Below are positions 1 through 12,019 of a stretch of 64,000 nucleotides of DNA, in pieces (the first letter of the stretch is position 1; the number at the start of each line of letters is the position of its first letter). Location: contig DADP01000025.1 of NCBI GenBank assembly GCA_002495025.1, positions 1 to 64,000 of the forward strand, read 5' to 3'. The stretch is from Desulfurococcaceae archaeon UBA285 (GTDB lineage: Archaea > Thermoproteota > Thermoprotei_A > Sulfolobales > Desulfurococcaceae). The notes under the pieces were generated by a model that ran no database searches, was not told the origin of the DNA, and saw only the letters and a program-made list of their open reading frames with translations. A program made the position numbers and the translations under genes.

Positions 1-197
1 TACAACCCCAAAAACTTTTCAGCCCGTAGAATATTCGTTGTTGAAACATGCTGTGTGGTTTCGAGAAAAGGTTTTTGACTTGTCTAGTAGTCTTATACAA
101 CTATATAGTTTACAGTGAACACCATATATATACTACACTACTCTATTACTACTCAGTGGTGTTGGAGTTGTCTACTTGGGGCTGGATTTCTAGGTCT

Positions 198-830
198 ATG
201 GAGAGAAGAGCTCTTGAATTATACATTGAACACATATCAAAGATTGTAATTGTTGTAGAATATGCTTTACACGCTGTCGAAGCATTTCGCGAAAGGAATT
301 GGGAGAAGTTTAATGAAGATTGGAAAAGAGTATTTGACGCCGAGAGAGAGGCAGATGATTTAAAGAGAAAGATACTAGTGGAGCTCGCTGAGAGTACTTT
401 TCACCCAATTGATAGAGAAGAAGTAGTTAGACTAGTAATAACTAGTGATGATATTGCTTCTTATGCCAAGGCGTGGTGTAGAAGATTAAGTCTCTTACAA
501 GACGGTGAAATTCCAGAAGGAGTTATTGATAAACTAATTGAAATGGCTTCTCATGTATTAGAAGCAACCAAGTTGATTCAAAAAGCAACTAGAGAACTCC
601 TAGCTGGAAATAAAAAGAGGGTTTTAGAAATCGCCGATAAAATAGAAACAATCGAAGAAAAAGTAGATGAATTACACATAGAAGTACTAGAAGCAACACT
701 AGAATACTGTGATAAATCAAAACCATCTAGGTGTATTGTACTCAGAGAAATAGTATCCATGGTGGAAAACGCTGCAGACAAATGTGAAGATGCTGCAGAT
801 GTATTGAGATCAATAGCACTTCTAAGATAG
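198..830 (+). CDS. PhoU-like DUF47 family protein
   Basis: About 210 residues, almost entirely helical, with heptad-like acidic and basic stretches (for example AEREADDLKRKI and IETIEEKVDELHIEV). This is the pattern of the DUF47/TIGR00153 family of PhoU-like proteins. Family members are cytosolic helical bundles often encoded beside PiT phosphate permeases; no permease is visible here, although the upstream neighbour lies outside the window. The frame is open from an ATG at 48, but the first 50 codons are unlike the family. I choose the ATG at 198 (MERRALELY), downstream of a TATA-like stretch near 125-132. Role in phosphate homeostasis is inferred from the family only. Confidence 0.75.
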   Translation: MERRALELYIEHISKIVIVVEYALHAVEAFRERNWEKFNEDWKRVFDAEREADDLKRKILVELAESTFHPIDREEVVRLVITSDDIASYAKAWCRRLSLLQDGEIPEGVIDKLIEMASHVLEATKLIQKATRELLAGNKKRVLEIADKIETIEEKVDELHIEVLEATLEYCDKSKPSRCIVLREIVSMVENAADKCEDAADVLRSIALLR

Positions 831-1008
831 TCTAGAAGAATGACCACCATTTACTTTTTGGATTATTCACTGCTACTTTAATCTATTTTCTAACACAACA
901 GATCCAATAGTGAAACAGGTTAAAATCCATAAACCCTATTTAAAATACTTGGAAATCATGGGATCAACATATTCGTCGCTAATACTAGGAGTGGGATAGG
1001 TGTAGTTA

Positions 1009-1956
1009 TTGACTGGTAGTTTAAAAACTAGTTTTGATCCAAGTGAAGTAAGTGTAATTATACCAGTATTAAACGAAGAAAAAGCTATTGGAGTAGTAAT
1101 AGACGAGTTAATCCAAGTTGGTATACCACTTGAAAACATAGTAGTTGTCGACGGTGGCAGTACAGATAAAACAGTTGAAATAGCCCGCTCTAAAGGCGTT
1201 AAAGTAGTAATGCAAGAAGGTAAAGGTAAAGCATTGGCTGTTAAAACAGGTCTTCAATACGTTTCAACACCAATAGTTGTAGTAATGGATGGTGATGGAA
1301 CATATCCAGCAAGTGCAATTCCACTATTATACAGTGAATTGAAAAAGAAGAAGTGTAGTCTAGTTATAGGTGCTAGATTATTTGGTAAGGAATCACAACG
1401 ACTAATATTTAAAATCGGAAATAAACTCTTAACGCTTGCATTCAACACGCTGTATGGAACAAATCTTAGAGATGTATTAAGCGGTATGTATATGGGGTTA
1501 ACTGATAAAATGAGAGAAGTAAACTATGAAATGAAGGGTTTTAGCGTCGAGGTAGAAATAGCTTCACACTTCGCAAATCTCTGCGATGTATGCGAAGTAC
1601 CAATAGAATACAGGCCTAGAATAGACCCTAAAGCCAAGAAACTAGGTGTAACACACGGGTTTAAAATAGCAGTAGATATGATTAAATTGACTTGGCGTTA
1701 TAATCCAACGTTTCTAATATTCACCCTTGGATCACTACTATTAATTCCTGGGTTAATACTGGGTATATGGGTTGCATATAGATACTACTTTATGGGAGTA
1801 GTACACCATATAAAGGGACTAGCCGCACTAATACTTGTAAGTGCTGGTTTTCAATCACTAATATCTGCAATTATGGCTTTATACGTGAAGAGATTGGAGA
1901 GACGTGTTTACATGAAAATAGATGAAATAAAAACACTGGTTAATTCAACGCGTTAA
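1009..1956 (+). CDS. GT2 glycosyltransferase, dolichyl-phosphate sugar synthase type
   Basis: A 315-residue GT-A enzyme. The N-terminal nucleotide-sugar domain starts with VIIPVLNEEKAIG (residues 16-28), continues with VVDGGSTDKT, and has the metal-binding DGDG at 94-97. Two hydrophobic segments near 232-262 and 268-295 form a C-terminal membrane anchor. This order matches archaeal polyprenyl-phosphate mannose/glucose synthases, which charge lipid carriers at the inner face of the membrane for protein N-glycosylation or glycolipids. The start is TTG, with GGTG at 999-1002 six bases upstream. The sugar specificity cannot be read from the sequence. Confidence 0.85.
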   Translation: MTGSLKTSFDPSEVSVIIPVLNEEKAIGVVIDELIQVGIPLENIVVVDGGSTDKTVEIARSKGVKVVMQEGKGKALAVKTGLQYVSTPIVVVMDGDGTYPASAIPLLYSELKKKKCSLVIGARLFGKESQRLIFKIGNKLLTLAFNTLYGTNLRDVLSGMYMGLTDKMREVNYEMKGFSVEVEIASHFANLCDVCEVPIEYRPRIDPKAKKLGVTHGFKIAVDMIKLTWRYNPTFLIFTLGSLLLIPGLILGIWVAYRYYFMGVVHHIKGLAALILVSAGFQSLISAIMALYVKRLERRVYMKIDEIKTLVNSTR

Positions 1957-1993
1957 ATAAGAGTTATAAGTTGAAAATACACTGGAAAGATAT

Positions 1994-2734
1994 ATGAACC
2001 AGTATTCAAGTGTGAGTTATTCCATGGATTATTTAACGTTGCTGGCTACAATAACGAGTTTTGCACTAATAGACTCGTTTGATCCCTGCTTCTATGCTTT
2101 ATTCGCTAGTATCTTTATTTCGGCTTTAATGGTAAACCATCGATATGCTGTTAAAACAGGTATTGTATTTATAGCTTCTGTTTACACAGGCTACTTTATA
2201 ATTGCTCTTGTAGCATACTCACTACTATCTGTTATTAAATTGCCCATGCAGATTCTTGGAGCTATACTATTGATTTATGGTTTTCTAACGCTCATAATGT
2301 CAATTTTGAAAAACAGGATTGAACATAGTGATCAATTTGTTTGTAGAGAAGACGATATTCCATGTAAGATAGCTTCTAAACTAGACCTTCAAAAGTATGC
2401 TATAAGAAGCCTCTTTGCTACACTGGTAATTGGATTAATATCTTCTTTTACAATACTCACATGTTCAGCTCAGCTACTTATAACCTATATTCTACTGTCA
2501 CGAAAACTAGGACTCAGCCTCTCCGTGTTTATACCGTTAACACTATACTACATAGCTGTTTTCGTATCCCCGATTATAGTGTTGTTTCTCGGTCTAGCCG
2601 GTTTAACAAAGTTGAAGTCAATACATTTGGTTTTACTTAGACGTGAAAGGCTTGTTAGAATTATTGGCTCTCTATTAATGATCTCTATTGCAATATATAT
2701 ACTAGTACATAGTGAAACCCTGTACGCTGTTTAA
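1994..2734 (+). CDS. CcdA/DsbD-type membrane thiol-redox protein
   Basis: A 246-residue protein with six or seven hydrophobic segments. The first carries DSFDPCFYALF with Cys32, and the fourth carries FTILTCSAQLL with Cys157. One cysteine near the start of TM1 and another in TM4 is the hallmark of CcdA, which passes electrons across the membrane to thioredoxin-like partners for cytochrome c maturation or disulfide control. No thioredoxin, heme lyase or cytochrome gene is nearby, so the partner is unknown. A second start, ATG of MDYLTLL, lies ten codons downstream and would remove the polar N-terminus. Confidence 0.7.
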   Translation: MNQYSSVSYSMDYLTLLATITSFALIDSFDPCFYALFASIFISALMVNHRYAVKTGIVFIASVYTGYFIIALVAYSLLSVIKLPMQILGAILLIYGFLTLIMSILKNRIEHSDQFVCREDDIPCKIASKLDLQKYAIRSLFATLVIGLISSFTILTCSAQLLITYILLSRKLGLSLSVFIPLTLYYIAVFVSPIIVLFLGLAGLTKLKSIHLVLLRRERLVRIIGSLLMISIAIYILVHSETLYAV

Positions 2735-2736
2735 TA

Positions 2737-3210
2737 CTAGGGATTTGATGATTTAATCAAGAGCAGTATAGCCGTGTAGACTAGGCATTCTCCTTCATCA
2801 ATTCTACTACTACATGTCTTTAAGACTTCTTCGGGTTCATCCACGCCTAGTTCACGCATGAGTATTATTAGATTGTTTTTCAAAGAGGCAACATAGTCGT
2901 ATCTACCACTACTTGTTTTAACTAGTACTATGTCAGCCAGTAGGTCCATGAGTAGCTGTTTGTCTATGTTTAAACCCCATAAGGGGAGTACATCTAGAGA
3001 GTCTAGTTTCCACAATACTTCTGGATAGTATTTAACGGGTGATAGAGACTCTAGCATTTTATTAAATGACTGGAGAAACATTGTATAGTCTTCATCACTC
3101 CAAGTCCTCCTATATAGTTCCAACGAGTTAACTATACTATTCAATAATTCATAATCTACACTCGTAGTAGTCGACGCGTTAACAACAACATCTAGTAATC
3201 CACGCTCCAC
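2737..3210 (-). CDS. Uncharacterised helical protein
   Basis: 157 residues from a GTG start (MERGLLDVVV). I do not recognise the family. The sequence is rich in Leu, Asp and Glu with amphipathic helices, no membrane segment and no signal peptide. Cysteines occur only near the C-terminus (KTCSSRIDEGECLVYT). It follows the EamA transporter gene on the same strand after a 95-base gap that holds a decayed hairpin. Its stop converges tail to tail with the CcdA-like gene, two bases apart. Confidence 0.6.
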   Translation of the reverse strand: MERGLLDVVVNASTTTSVDYELLNSIVNSLELYRRTWSDEDYTMFLQSFNKMLESLSPVKYYPEVLWKLDSLDVLPLWGLNIDKQLLMDLLADIVLVKTSSGRYDYVASLKNNLIILMRELGVDEPEEVLKTCSSRIDEGECLVYTAILLLIKSSNP

Positions 3211-3250
3211 TTTAACCCCTTATCCAGAATGCATTATAGATGGGTTTTAA

Positions 3251-3299
3251 GGAGTCGGATACTCTGACTTCTACCCTAAAGAGGCGGGCTTTCAGATAC
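3251..3299 (-). other. Decayed hairpin resembling an IS200/IS605 right end
   Basis: Read on the minus strand, this intergenic stretch contains AGCCCGCCTC, TTTAGGGTAG and AAGTCAGA in order. Archaeal IS200/IS605 (tnpB) elements often end with a hairpin of this form, a GC stem with a TTTA-type loop followed by GAAGTCAG. Here the stem is reduced to about three pairs and no tnpB or tnpA remnant adjoins it. It may be a relic or only a chance transcript hairpin. Confidence 0.25.
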
Positions 3300-3305
3300 A
3301 CAACA

Positions 3306-4181
3306 TTAGAGAGAGTGAACTATTATTCCAAGCGATACTAGTACAGCGCCAACAGCGATAAATGGCGAGAATGGCTCTCTAGCTACAAACCTCGTTGTTA
3401 ACTGTGATAATACAGGTGCTAGTGCTGTCGCAACAACTGTTGCCGAGACACCTAGCTGGTATATTGAATAAGTAAATAAAACCATACCAATACCCCAGCT
3501 GAAAACACCCGTTATAAAAGTAGCAATTATAAATCCCTTATCTACTACTCTCTTCTCTCTTCTAACAAAGCTCACTATTAGTGAAAATACAACTACAGAA
3601 GAAGACCTGATTATCGAGACTGTATATGGGTCTACTAGACCTCTAAACATACTTATTATAGACGCCGCTAAACCCCATAATACAGCCGCTGAAAAAGCTA
3701 GTAGTATTCCTGTTTTAGACGCTTTACTTCCATTATTGTTTCCACGTGTTGCAATTAATATACCGAGAAAAGCAAGTGTTCCGCCAACCAGCTCTGTTAA
3801 ACCAAGTTTCTCGCCAAATAATATAAACGAGAATACTTGTGCAAAGAATATATAGAGGTAGCCGATGACTATCGCTAGGGAACCACCAATAAGCTGTATA
3901 CTCCTCGTGTAAGCAATATCTCCAAGTCCCGGGCCGAGAACACCCGAAATAACCATGAATAATACAAGCATTGGAGTTAAAGAGGAAAAATCCAAAGTAC
4001 CAGTAAAAACAGAAAATGATACTATGAATAATACAGCTAGAAGAGCTCTTATAGCAGTGAAAAATGATGGAGGTGAATTCCTCGCGAAACGATATATTAC
4101 AGCTGGATTAAAACTCCATATTATAGCTGTTATAACCGGGTATACTATGTAAGCAGACTCCATAAGCAACACCAAAAACAC
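3306..4181 (-). CDS. EamA/DMT family transporter
   Basis: 291 residues with about ten hydrophobic segments arranged as two repeats of five, the layout of drug/metabolite-superfamily EamA exporters. The first repeat ends near GILIATRGNNNGSK and the second begins with TGILLAFSAAVLWGLAA, the classic EamA repeat start. The GTG start lies ten bases after a strong AGGAGGT; ATG and TTG codons shortly downstream are alternatives. Substrate unknown; the family exports amino acids and other metabolites. Confidence 0.85.
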   Translation of the reverse strand: MFLVLLMESAYIVYPVITAIIWSFNPAVIYRFARNSPPSFFTAIRALLAVLFIVSFSVFTGTLDFSSLTPMLVLFMVISGVLGPGLGDIAYTRSIQLIGGSLAIVIGYLYIFFAQVFSFILFGEKLGLTELVGGTLAFLGILIATRGNNNGSKASKTGILLAFSAAVLWGLAASIISMFRGLVDPYTVSIIRSSSVVVFSLIVSFVRREKRVVDKGFIIATFITGVFSWGIGMVLFTYSIYQLGVSATVVATALAPVLSQLTTRFVAREPFSPFIAVGAVLVSLGIIVHSL

Positions 4182-4266
4182 TGAATATCATACCTCCTTT
4201 TAACTAAAACCATTCAAAGAGCCGTGTATTTACAAAATAGAGTTTTGATAATACTGTGTAAACCCG

Positions 4267-5565
4267 TTATACGAGTAGGAAAACCAGGTATATTAGAGTA
4301 TTCACAGTAGTTACCAGTAATCCTATTTTAAAGAACTCTATAAATGATATAGAGGTATTCATTTTACTCTCCAGGGTTTCTAACACGATAATATTTGATG
4401 CCGCACCAAGAATTGTCAAATTACCTGCAATCGTCGACATTGCTGCTAGAGTTAACCATGCATTGACATCTATAGATGTGTAACCAAGACTCTCCATAAA
4501 CGGTATAAACAACTTTACAAATGGAACATTACTCAATACTTGACTAAGAGTAATCGACGCTATAGTAATAGATAATACTGTTCCAACACCTCCAAGTTTA
4601 CTTGGTAGTAGAAGACTTAAAACGGGCTGTAAAACCCTACTCCTCCATACACCCTCCATTGTAATAAACATTGTTATAAAGAAGACTATTGTCCCCCAGT
4701 CAACACCTGCAAGTACTCTTCTCGGATTTCTAGCTAGAGGATACACACCAGCAGCTATTATAAATGGTATGAAGCCCCTATGTGTAATATGTGGTAATCC
4801 AGCTAGTTCGAATAAGTCATTTATTATTAAACTCAATATAGCAGTAATTAATCCAATCCCGGCAATTAATGCATCGCGTTTATCTCTAATGAATTCTTGT
4901 GGTACTATGGCTACTTCGATTCGAGTATTTTCTACTCTAAATATCTTTATCATGAGAAATGATAATACTACGAGGTTTATGAGTGTTGGTATTGCTAGTT
5001 TCACGAAGAACTGTATGAATGGAGCTGTAATACCGCTCTCAATAGCTATTAACACGTTTTGCGGATTTCCAATAGGTGTCATTACAGAACCTATAGTAAG
5101 AGAATACGCGAGGAGTAGAAACATTAATTTAGCATTTAATCCAGCAGTTTTTGAAATAATATAGGCTATTGGAGGCCCCATAAGGGCAACAGTATCATTT
5201 ACTGCAAAAGCAGATAGTAATCCAAATAACAGTGAAGATGCATAGATGAGTGAATACCTTGTTTTAAATCTACTTACATACCAAATAGATAGTGCTGAGA
5301 GGAGCCCTGAAGACTCTGCTAGGCTTACAAGACTAAACATACCTATTAAAAACAATATAACGTCGAGGTCTATAACCGAGCCTATTTCATCAAGGTTTAC
5401 CAAGCCAGTAACTACTGTTATAAACGCGGAAAAAGCCATAATACTCCATGCAGGAATATGTGTCTTTTTACTCCTCACTATTAACGCTACAATTAAATAT
5501 ACAATTACTCCTAAACCAATCAGTTCTCTTTGAGGGTATATAGCGTTCTCCGTGGAAACCACCAT
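4267..5565 (-). CDS. ArsB/NhaD-type ion transporter superfamily permease
   Basis: 432 residues with roughly eleven membrane segments. The paired signature loops of the ion-transporter superfamily are visible: TPIGNPQNVLIAIESG in the first half and GNLTILGAASNIIVLE in the second. This places it with ArsB arsenite exporters, NhaD antiporters and SLC13-like anion permeases. No arsA, arsR or arsenate reductase gene adjoins it, so arsenite export is not supported. Single gene, same strand as its neighbours, with its own upstream gap. Confidence 0.82.
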   Translation of the reverse strand: MVVSTENAIYPQRELIGLGVIVYLIVALIVRSKKTHIPAWSIMAFSAFITVVTGLVNLDEIGSVIDLDVILFLIGMFSLVSLAESSGLLSALSIWYVSRFKTRYSLIYASSLLFGLLSAFAVNDTVALMGPPIAYIISKTAGLNAKLMFLLLAYSLTIGSVMTPIGNPQNVLIAIESGITAPFIQFFVKLAIPTLINLVVLSFLMIKIFRVENTRIEVAIVPQEFIRDKRDALIAGIGLITAILSLIINDLFELAGLPHITHRGFIPFIIAAGVYPLARNPRRVLAGVDWGTIVFFITMFITMEGVWRSRVLQPVLSLLLPSKLGGVGTVLSITIASITLSQVLSNVPFVKLFIPFMESLGYTSIDVNAWLTLAAMSTIAGNLTILGAASNIIVLETLESKMNTSISFIEFFKIGLLVTTVNTLIYLVFLLV

Positions 5566-5634
5566 GGAATTAGTGTAATAGTAATGGAGAGTTTAAAGCT
5601 TACTAGTGGAACTGGTATTTCCTATGGTAGCTAT

Positions 5635-6402
5635 TTAGCCGAGTAGTGTTTCAAGCCACAGCATTACTATAAATCCCAGTATAAACCCAATTGTAGATTG
5701 AGTTTCATGCCCGTGTCTGTGGGTTTCTGGTATTACTTCATGGCTTACCACGTATATCATTGAACCAGCGGCTAAGGACAATGTAAAAACTAGTAGTCCA
5801 CTCGTTACAGTGGATAATATAGCTGCAATAACAGCCATTAATGTCTCGCTTAATCCACTCAATACACTAATAGCTAGAGCTTTCTTTTTACTTTCTCCCG
5901 TAACAGCTAGAGGAAAAGAAACAACAAACCCCTCCGGTATATCTTGAAGTCCAATAGCTAGAGTAGTATAAAGCCCCATAGATAACCCAATAGCACTGGA
6001 ACCTCCGACCGCTAAACCCTCTGGTAGATTGTGTATTAAAATAGCTAGTACTACAAGCCATACGTGTTTAATTCTATTCTTCATAAAAGAGGGTCCTTCA
6101 TATCCCTTCAATAAGTGCTCGTGTGGTATATACTTGTTTAGTAAAACAACGAGTATTACACCAGTTAAAAACCCTATTGTAGATATGTAAATACCACCCA
6201 GTTCTATTGCTGGTAGTAGTAGACTAGTAAATGAAGTAACAATCATAACACCAGCACTAAATCCTAAACCTACATCTAAATGCACTTCTCTCCCTCTAAC
6301 TCCAATTAAACCTATAAGTCCTCCTAGTGTAGTAGTTAGAGCGGGTATTAATCCAAATACCAGTGCTCGTAAAACAATGTCTTCTTCTAGCCACTCTAAC
6401 AC
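5635..6402 (-). CDS. ZIP family divalent metal transporter
   Basis: 255 residues, about eight membrane segments. The two metal-site helices are clear: HNLPEGLAVGG in TM4 and LQDIPEGFVVSFPLA in TM5, which carry the His, Asn, Pro-Glu and Asp/Glu ligands typical of GufA-type ZIP proteins. A basic, polar loop (PHEHLLKGYEG) lies between TM3 and TM4. The expected role is zinc or iron movement across the cytoplasmic membrane. The GTG start sits six bases after GGTG. Confidence 0.9.
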   Translation of the reverse strand: MLEWLEEDIVLRALVFGLIPALTTTLGGLIGLIGVRGREVHLDVGLGFSAGVMIVTSFTSLLLPAIELGGIYISTIGFLTGVILVVLLNKYIPHEHLLKGYEGPSFMKNRIKHVWLVVLAILIHNLPEGLAVGGSSAIGLSMGLYTTLAIGLQDIPEGFVVSFPLAVTGESKKKALAISVLSGLSETLMAVIAAILSTVTSGLLVFTLSLAAGSMIYVVSHEVIPETHRHGHETQSTIGFILGFIVMLWLETLLG

Positions 6403-6587
6403 TGTTTACACCTGTAATTCTAGAGTATTGGTGATTTGCCTATATCTTTTATATACAACTAGTTAATTAATTGATTAGGTAACTTAGAAAAATAAGTAAC
6501 ACAGCTTGTTAAATAGAAGTATATATTGGTTTTACTGAAGAAATATTTTTAATTTTAGTATTGAAATTATTTATTGAGGTGTCTAGA

Positions 6588-6836
6588 TTGGCTAAGTATA
6601 GAGTAGTAGTTGATAGACAAACATGTATAGGATGTGGTGTTGCACCAGCTGTATGCTCCGATGTATTCATCCTCGATGAAAACACGGGTAAAAACATGGT
6701 GGTAGAAAAATACGCTGTTGAAACAACAAATGAAGTATCTATAGGAATAGTACCCGAAGAGCTCTATGAATGCGTTAAAAAAGCCGCGGAAGCCTGTCCT
6801 GTAGGAGCAATAAAAATAGAAGAAGTAAAAGAGTAG
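6588..6836 (+). CDS. Small ferredoxin with atypical cluster motif
   Basis: 82 residues from a TTG start (LAKYRVVVDRQT), placed six bases after GAGGTG at 6576-6581. The fold resembles single-cluster ferredoxins of the Pyrococcus type, with a cluster loop near the N-terminus and ACPVGAI near the C-terminus. The loop reads CIGCGVAPAVC. Relative to the family, the first two ligands are present, the usual third ligand (six residues after the first) is Ala, and the cysteine four residues later is retained. It faces the 2-oxoacid:ferredoxin oxidoreductase genes, its likely electron donor. Confidence 0.8.
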   Translation: MAKYRVVVDRQTCIGCGVAPAVCSDVFILDENTGKNMVVEKYAVETTNEVSIGIVPEELYECVKKAAEACPVGAIKIEEVKE

Positions 6837-6846
6837 TAGTAATGCA

Positions 6847-9700
<2,854 letters not shown>

Positions 9701-9710
9701 GTCAAACCAC

Positions 9711-10025
9711 CTAGTCTGCTATAGGTGCCTCCTCGCTAGCAACCATGTCAGAAAAACTACCTACAACAATGTGTTTTTCCAAGTGGCTTTTCAATTCCTC
9801 AACTGTATGAATATATACACCACATGTAATACAGTATAGAGAGCCCCCGCTACTTATAATATTCTCTAAGTCCTCAAATGTAACCTTTTTAAAATTTGAA
9901 CAGGGTTTTCTCTCACCGCTTAAAACTAATAGCTCGCCTGATTTAACACAATAACCTAGATATTCAAAGGTTCCGTGTAGCCTAAAAAACACACAGTTTT
10001 TACAATCCTCTGAAACTTCGTTCAA
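9711..10025 (-). CDS. Small cysteine-rich, zinc-finger-like protein
   Basis: 104 residues. The first half has four spaced cysteines (CKNC, YC, PC), and the second has YCITCGVYIHTVEELKSHLEKH, which fits a C-x2-C-x12-H-x3-H zinc finger. It is the first gene of the OFOR operon, ten bases ahead of the gamma-alpha gene, so it is probably cotranscribed with it. I do not recognise a named family. A role in assembly or regulation of the oxidoreductase is only an inference from position. The 244 bases upstream are A+T-rich with no gene seen. Confidence 0.65.
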   Translation of the reverse strand: MNEVSEDCKNCVFFRLHGTFEYLGYCVKSGELLVLSGERKPCSNFKKVTFEDLENIISSGGSLYCITCGVYIHTVEELKSHLEKHIVVGSFSDMVASEEAPIAD

Positions 10026-10269
10026 GTTAACACCATAATCTATTATTTTTAATCAGGATATAAAATAAACTCTTAATTAGCTTTAATAAATTAATTCATA
10101 TATAAAAATCCAAATCATTAATTTGTATAAGTCTACTAGAATTCTCGGATTTTAAACCTAAAATACATTAGAAGCCTATGTTATACATATAATTCTACAA
10201 TTCTAATAAATACGGTATCAATAGTTGTAATTAACCATTTAATACTGTGGCTTCCCGGGAATACTGTAT

Positions 10270-11406
10270 TCAATGTATTTGAGAATACAAGTAGATAGAT
10301 ATCAGCGATGTAGAAATAGCATAAAACAGCACATATACCGGGTTTTCAAGTAGTAATGTATAGATAAAACCTCCAAGCGCCCATGTAAAACCGAAGACTA
10401 GTCCAAAGATGCCATATGCTAGTGGCCTCTTGGATGGTTCTACTAGTACTGCTATCGCTGCCCTCATTATACTTTCTTCTGAACTCATTACTACACCCCA
10501 CGGTATTGCAACAAGATATACTAGTTCTATTGGCGCAAGTATTAAGAGAGTTATAGATACTGGTATTAAAAGTGGAATTATCAAAAATACTTTGGTTTTA
10601 ATTCTATCAAATAAAACTCCTATGGGAACTGCTACAACCGCATCTACGAGCATTGCTACTGCATAGATTAACCCTATTACTTCGCCTGGTAAACCTCTGT
10701 ATTGTTTTAGATAGTATGATGCTATAGACCAGTGTATAAATCCCAGTGCTAGAATACATGATGCAATCGTGTAGAGCCAGAAACTCCTACTATAACCCTT
10801 CACTGATAAAACATGCTTTCTAATACTAGTAGCTCTTGGTTTTGGATAGAAATACCATGCTGCAGCGACAAGGATTATTGAGATCAATCCAGGTATTAAC
10901 AATGCGAGATAGGCTATTCTATACCCATAGTAGACAAGTAGAATACTAACTAGTAGGGGGCCGGTAAAAGCACCGAGTTGATCGAGTAGTTCATGCATAC
11001 CAAAACCCTTACCAACACCAATACCCTCTGAAACCTCTGCTAAAATAACATCTCTCGCCGGCGCTCTCAATCCTTTACCAATTCTATCGAGTGTATAAAG
11101 TACTACGACAAACTCCCAGCTACTTGTAAACCCTACTAGGGGAATACTTAGAGCTGTAATCGCATATCCTAAAAGCGTTGAGCTCCAAAGAATGAGAGGA
11201 GATTGAAAAACAGTTGAGAGATAACCAGAGAAAAACCTGAATACAAGACCCAGGAATTCACCTACACCAATTAACGCGCTTGATGTTGGCGGTGCATAAA
11301 GCTCGGCTAGATAAGCACCACTAATCGATCTACCTCCCTCGTAAACCATATCAGCAAAAAGAGAAACCAAACCTAGAAGTAGGAATACAACGATAACCCT
11401 ACGCAG
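10270..11406 (-). CDS. MFS transporter with probable CTG start
   Basis: About 378 residues and twelve hydrophobic segments. The region LDRIGKGLRAPARDVILAE is the family's cytoplasmic loop signature (RxGKGxRxPxRDA) of the MFS group containing bacterial and archaeal YfiS/EmrB-like exporters. A TTG at 11370 would truncate the first membrane helix. In the same frame, a CTG at 11406 lies exactly six bases after GAGGTGG and restores a full TM1 (RRVIVVFLLLGLVSLF). I therefore prefer the CTG start. Substrate unknown. Confidence 0.82.
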   Translation of the reverse strand: MRRVIVVFLLLGLVSLFADMVYEGGRSISGAYLAELYAPPTSSALIGVGEFLGLVFRFFSGYLSTVFQSPLILWSSTLLGYAITALSIPLVGFTSSWEFVVVLYTLDRIGKGLRAPARDVILAEVSEGIGVGKGFGMHELLDQLGAFTGPLLVSILLVYYGYRIAYLALLIPGLISIILVAAAWYFYPKPRATSIRKHVLSVKGYSRSFWLYTIASCILALGFIHWSIASYYLKQYRGLPGEVIGLIYAVAMLVDAVVAVPIGVLFDRIKTKVFLIIPLLIPVSITLLILAPIELVYLVAIPWGVVMSSEESIMRAAIAVLVEPSKRPLAYGIFGLVFGFTWALGGFIYTLLLENPVYVLFYAISTSLISIYLYSQIH

Positions 11407-11426
11407 AGAATTCCACCTCTATAAAA

Positions 11427-11936
11427 CTATTGAGACTTGATTCTACCTAGAATACTCTTTATTGTTTTTTCATGAAATTCCTCGTCTACAACAATTTTAT
11501 TAATTAATTGAACTATGAGATCAGTGTTATTTGGTAGTAAGTCTATTACTAGTGGGAGGAGGAGTTTATGATAGGTCTCTTCGGCTATAAAGTTTTCTAG
11601 TATAACGAGTTTCTCGAGTATTATTTTTAACTCCTCTAGAGAAACCTCTGATGTGTTTTTCAATTGATTTAAAACACTCTCTATAATAATGCATTGTTCT
11701 CCATGGTATTCTCTACAATCAACTCCTTCTTGTTTTAATCCATAAGTGTCGGCAATGTCTTCTAGTATTGAAGCATGATTGCTCGATTCAAGTGCTATTG
11801 TTTTAAATAATAGTTTTATAACGGGGTCTCTTGTCTTTCTGTGTAATTCAAAGAATAATTCAGCTACATTTTTCTCCATTATAATAGAACACGTTAATAA
11901 CTCTCTAATTAGTAATTCGGGTTTTTTAGTAGTCAA
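11427..11936 (-). CDS. Ferritin-like diiron-fold protein
   Basis: 169 residues, all helical. It shows spaced diiron-type ligands: ME..VAELFFEL in helix 1, ESSNHASIL (ExxxH) in helix 2, ENFIAEETYHKLL in helix 3 and DEEFHEKTI (ExxH) in helix 4. This is the four-helix arrangement of the ferritin-like/rubrerythrin superfamily, without a rubredoxin domain. Possible roles are peroxide reduction or iron handling. Two internal cysteines (CREYHGEQC) sit between helices 2 and 3. Single gene between an MFS transporter and a proteasome subunit. Confidence 0.65.
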   Translation of the reverse strand: MTTKKPELLIRELLTCSIIMEKNVAELFFELHRKTRDPVIKLLFKTIALESSNHASILEDIADTYGLKQEGVDCREYHGEQCIIIESVLNQLKNTSEVSLEELKIILEKLVILENFIAEETYHKLLLPLVIDLLPNNTDLIVQLINKIVVDEEFHEKTIKSILGRIKSQ

Positions 11937-12019
11937 AAAATCTCCCGTGAATAAACTAATTCAGGTTTGTGGTAATATAGTTTTTAAACCTGTCTTCTCC
12001 GAGTTGGAAATATGTATTT

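Noticed and set aside
3955..4152. Short plus-strand frame opposite the EamA transporter
   Set aside because: Antisense to a well-supported membrane protein gene.
4267..5565. Arsenite exporter ArsB call
   Set aside because: Only superfamily loops match; there is no arsenic operon context, so the call is kept general.
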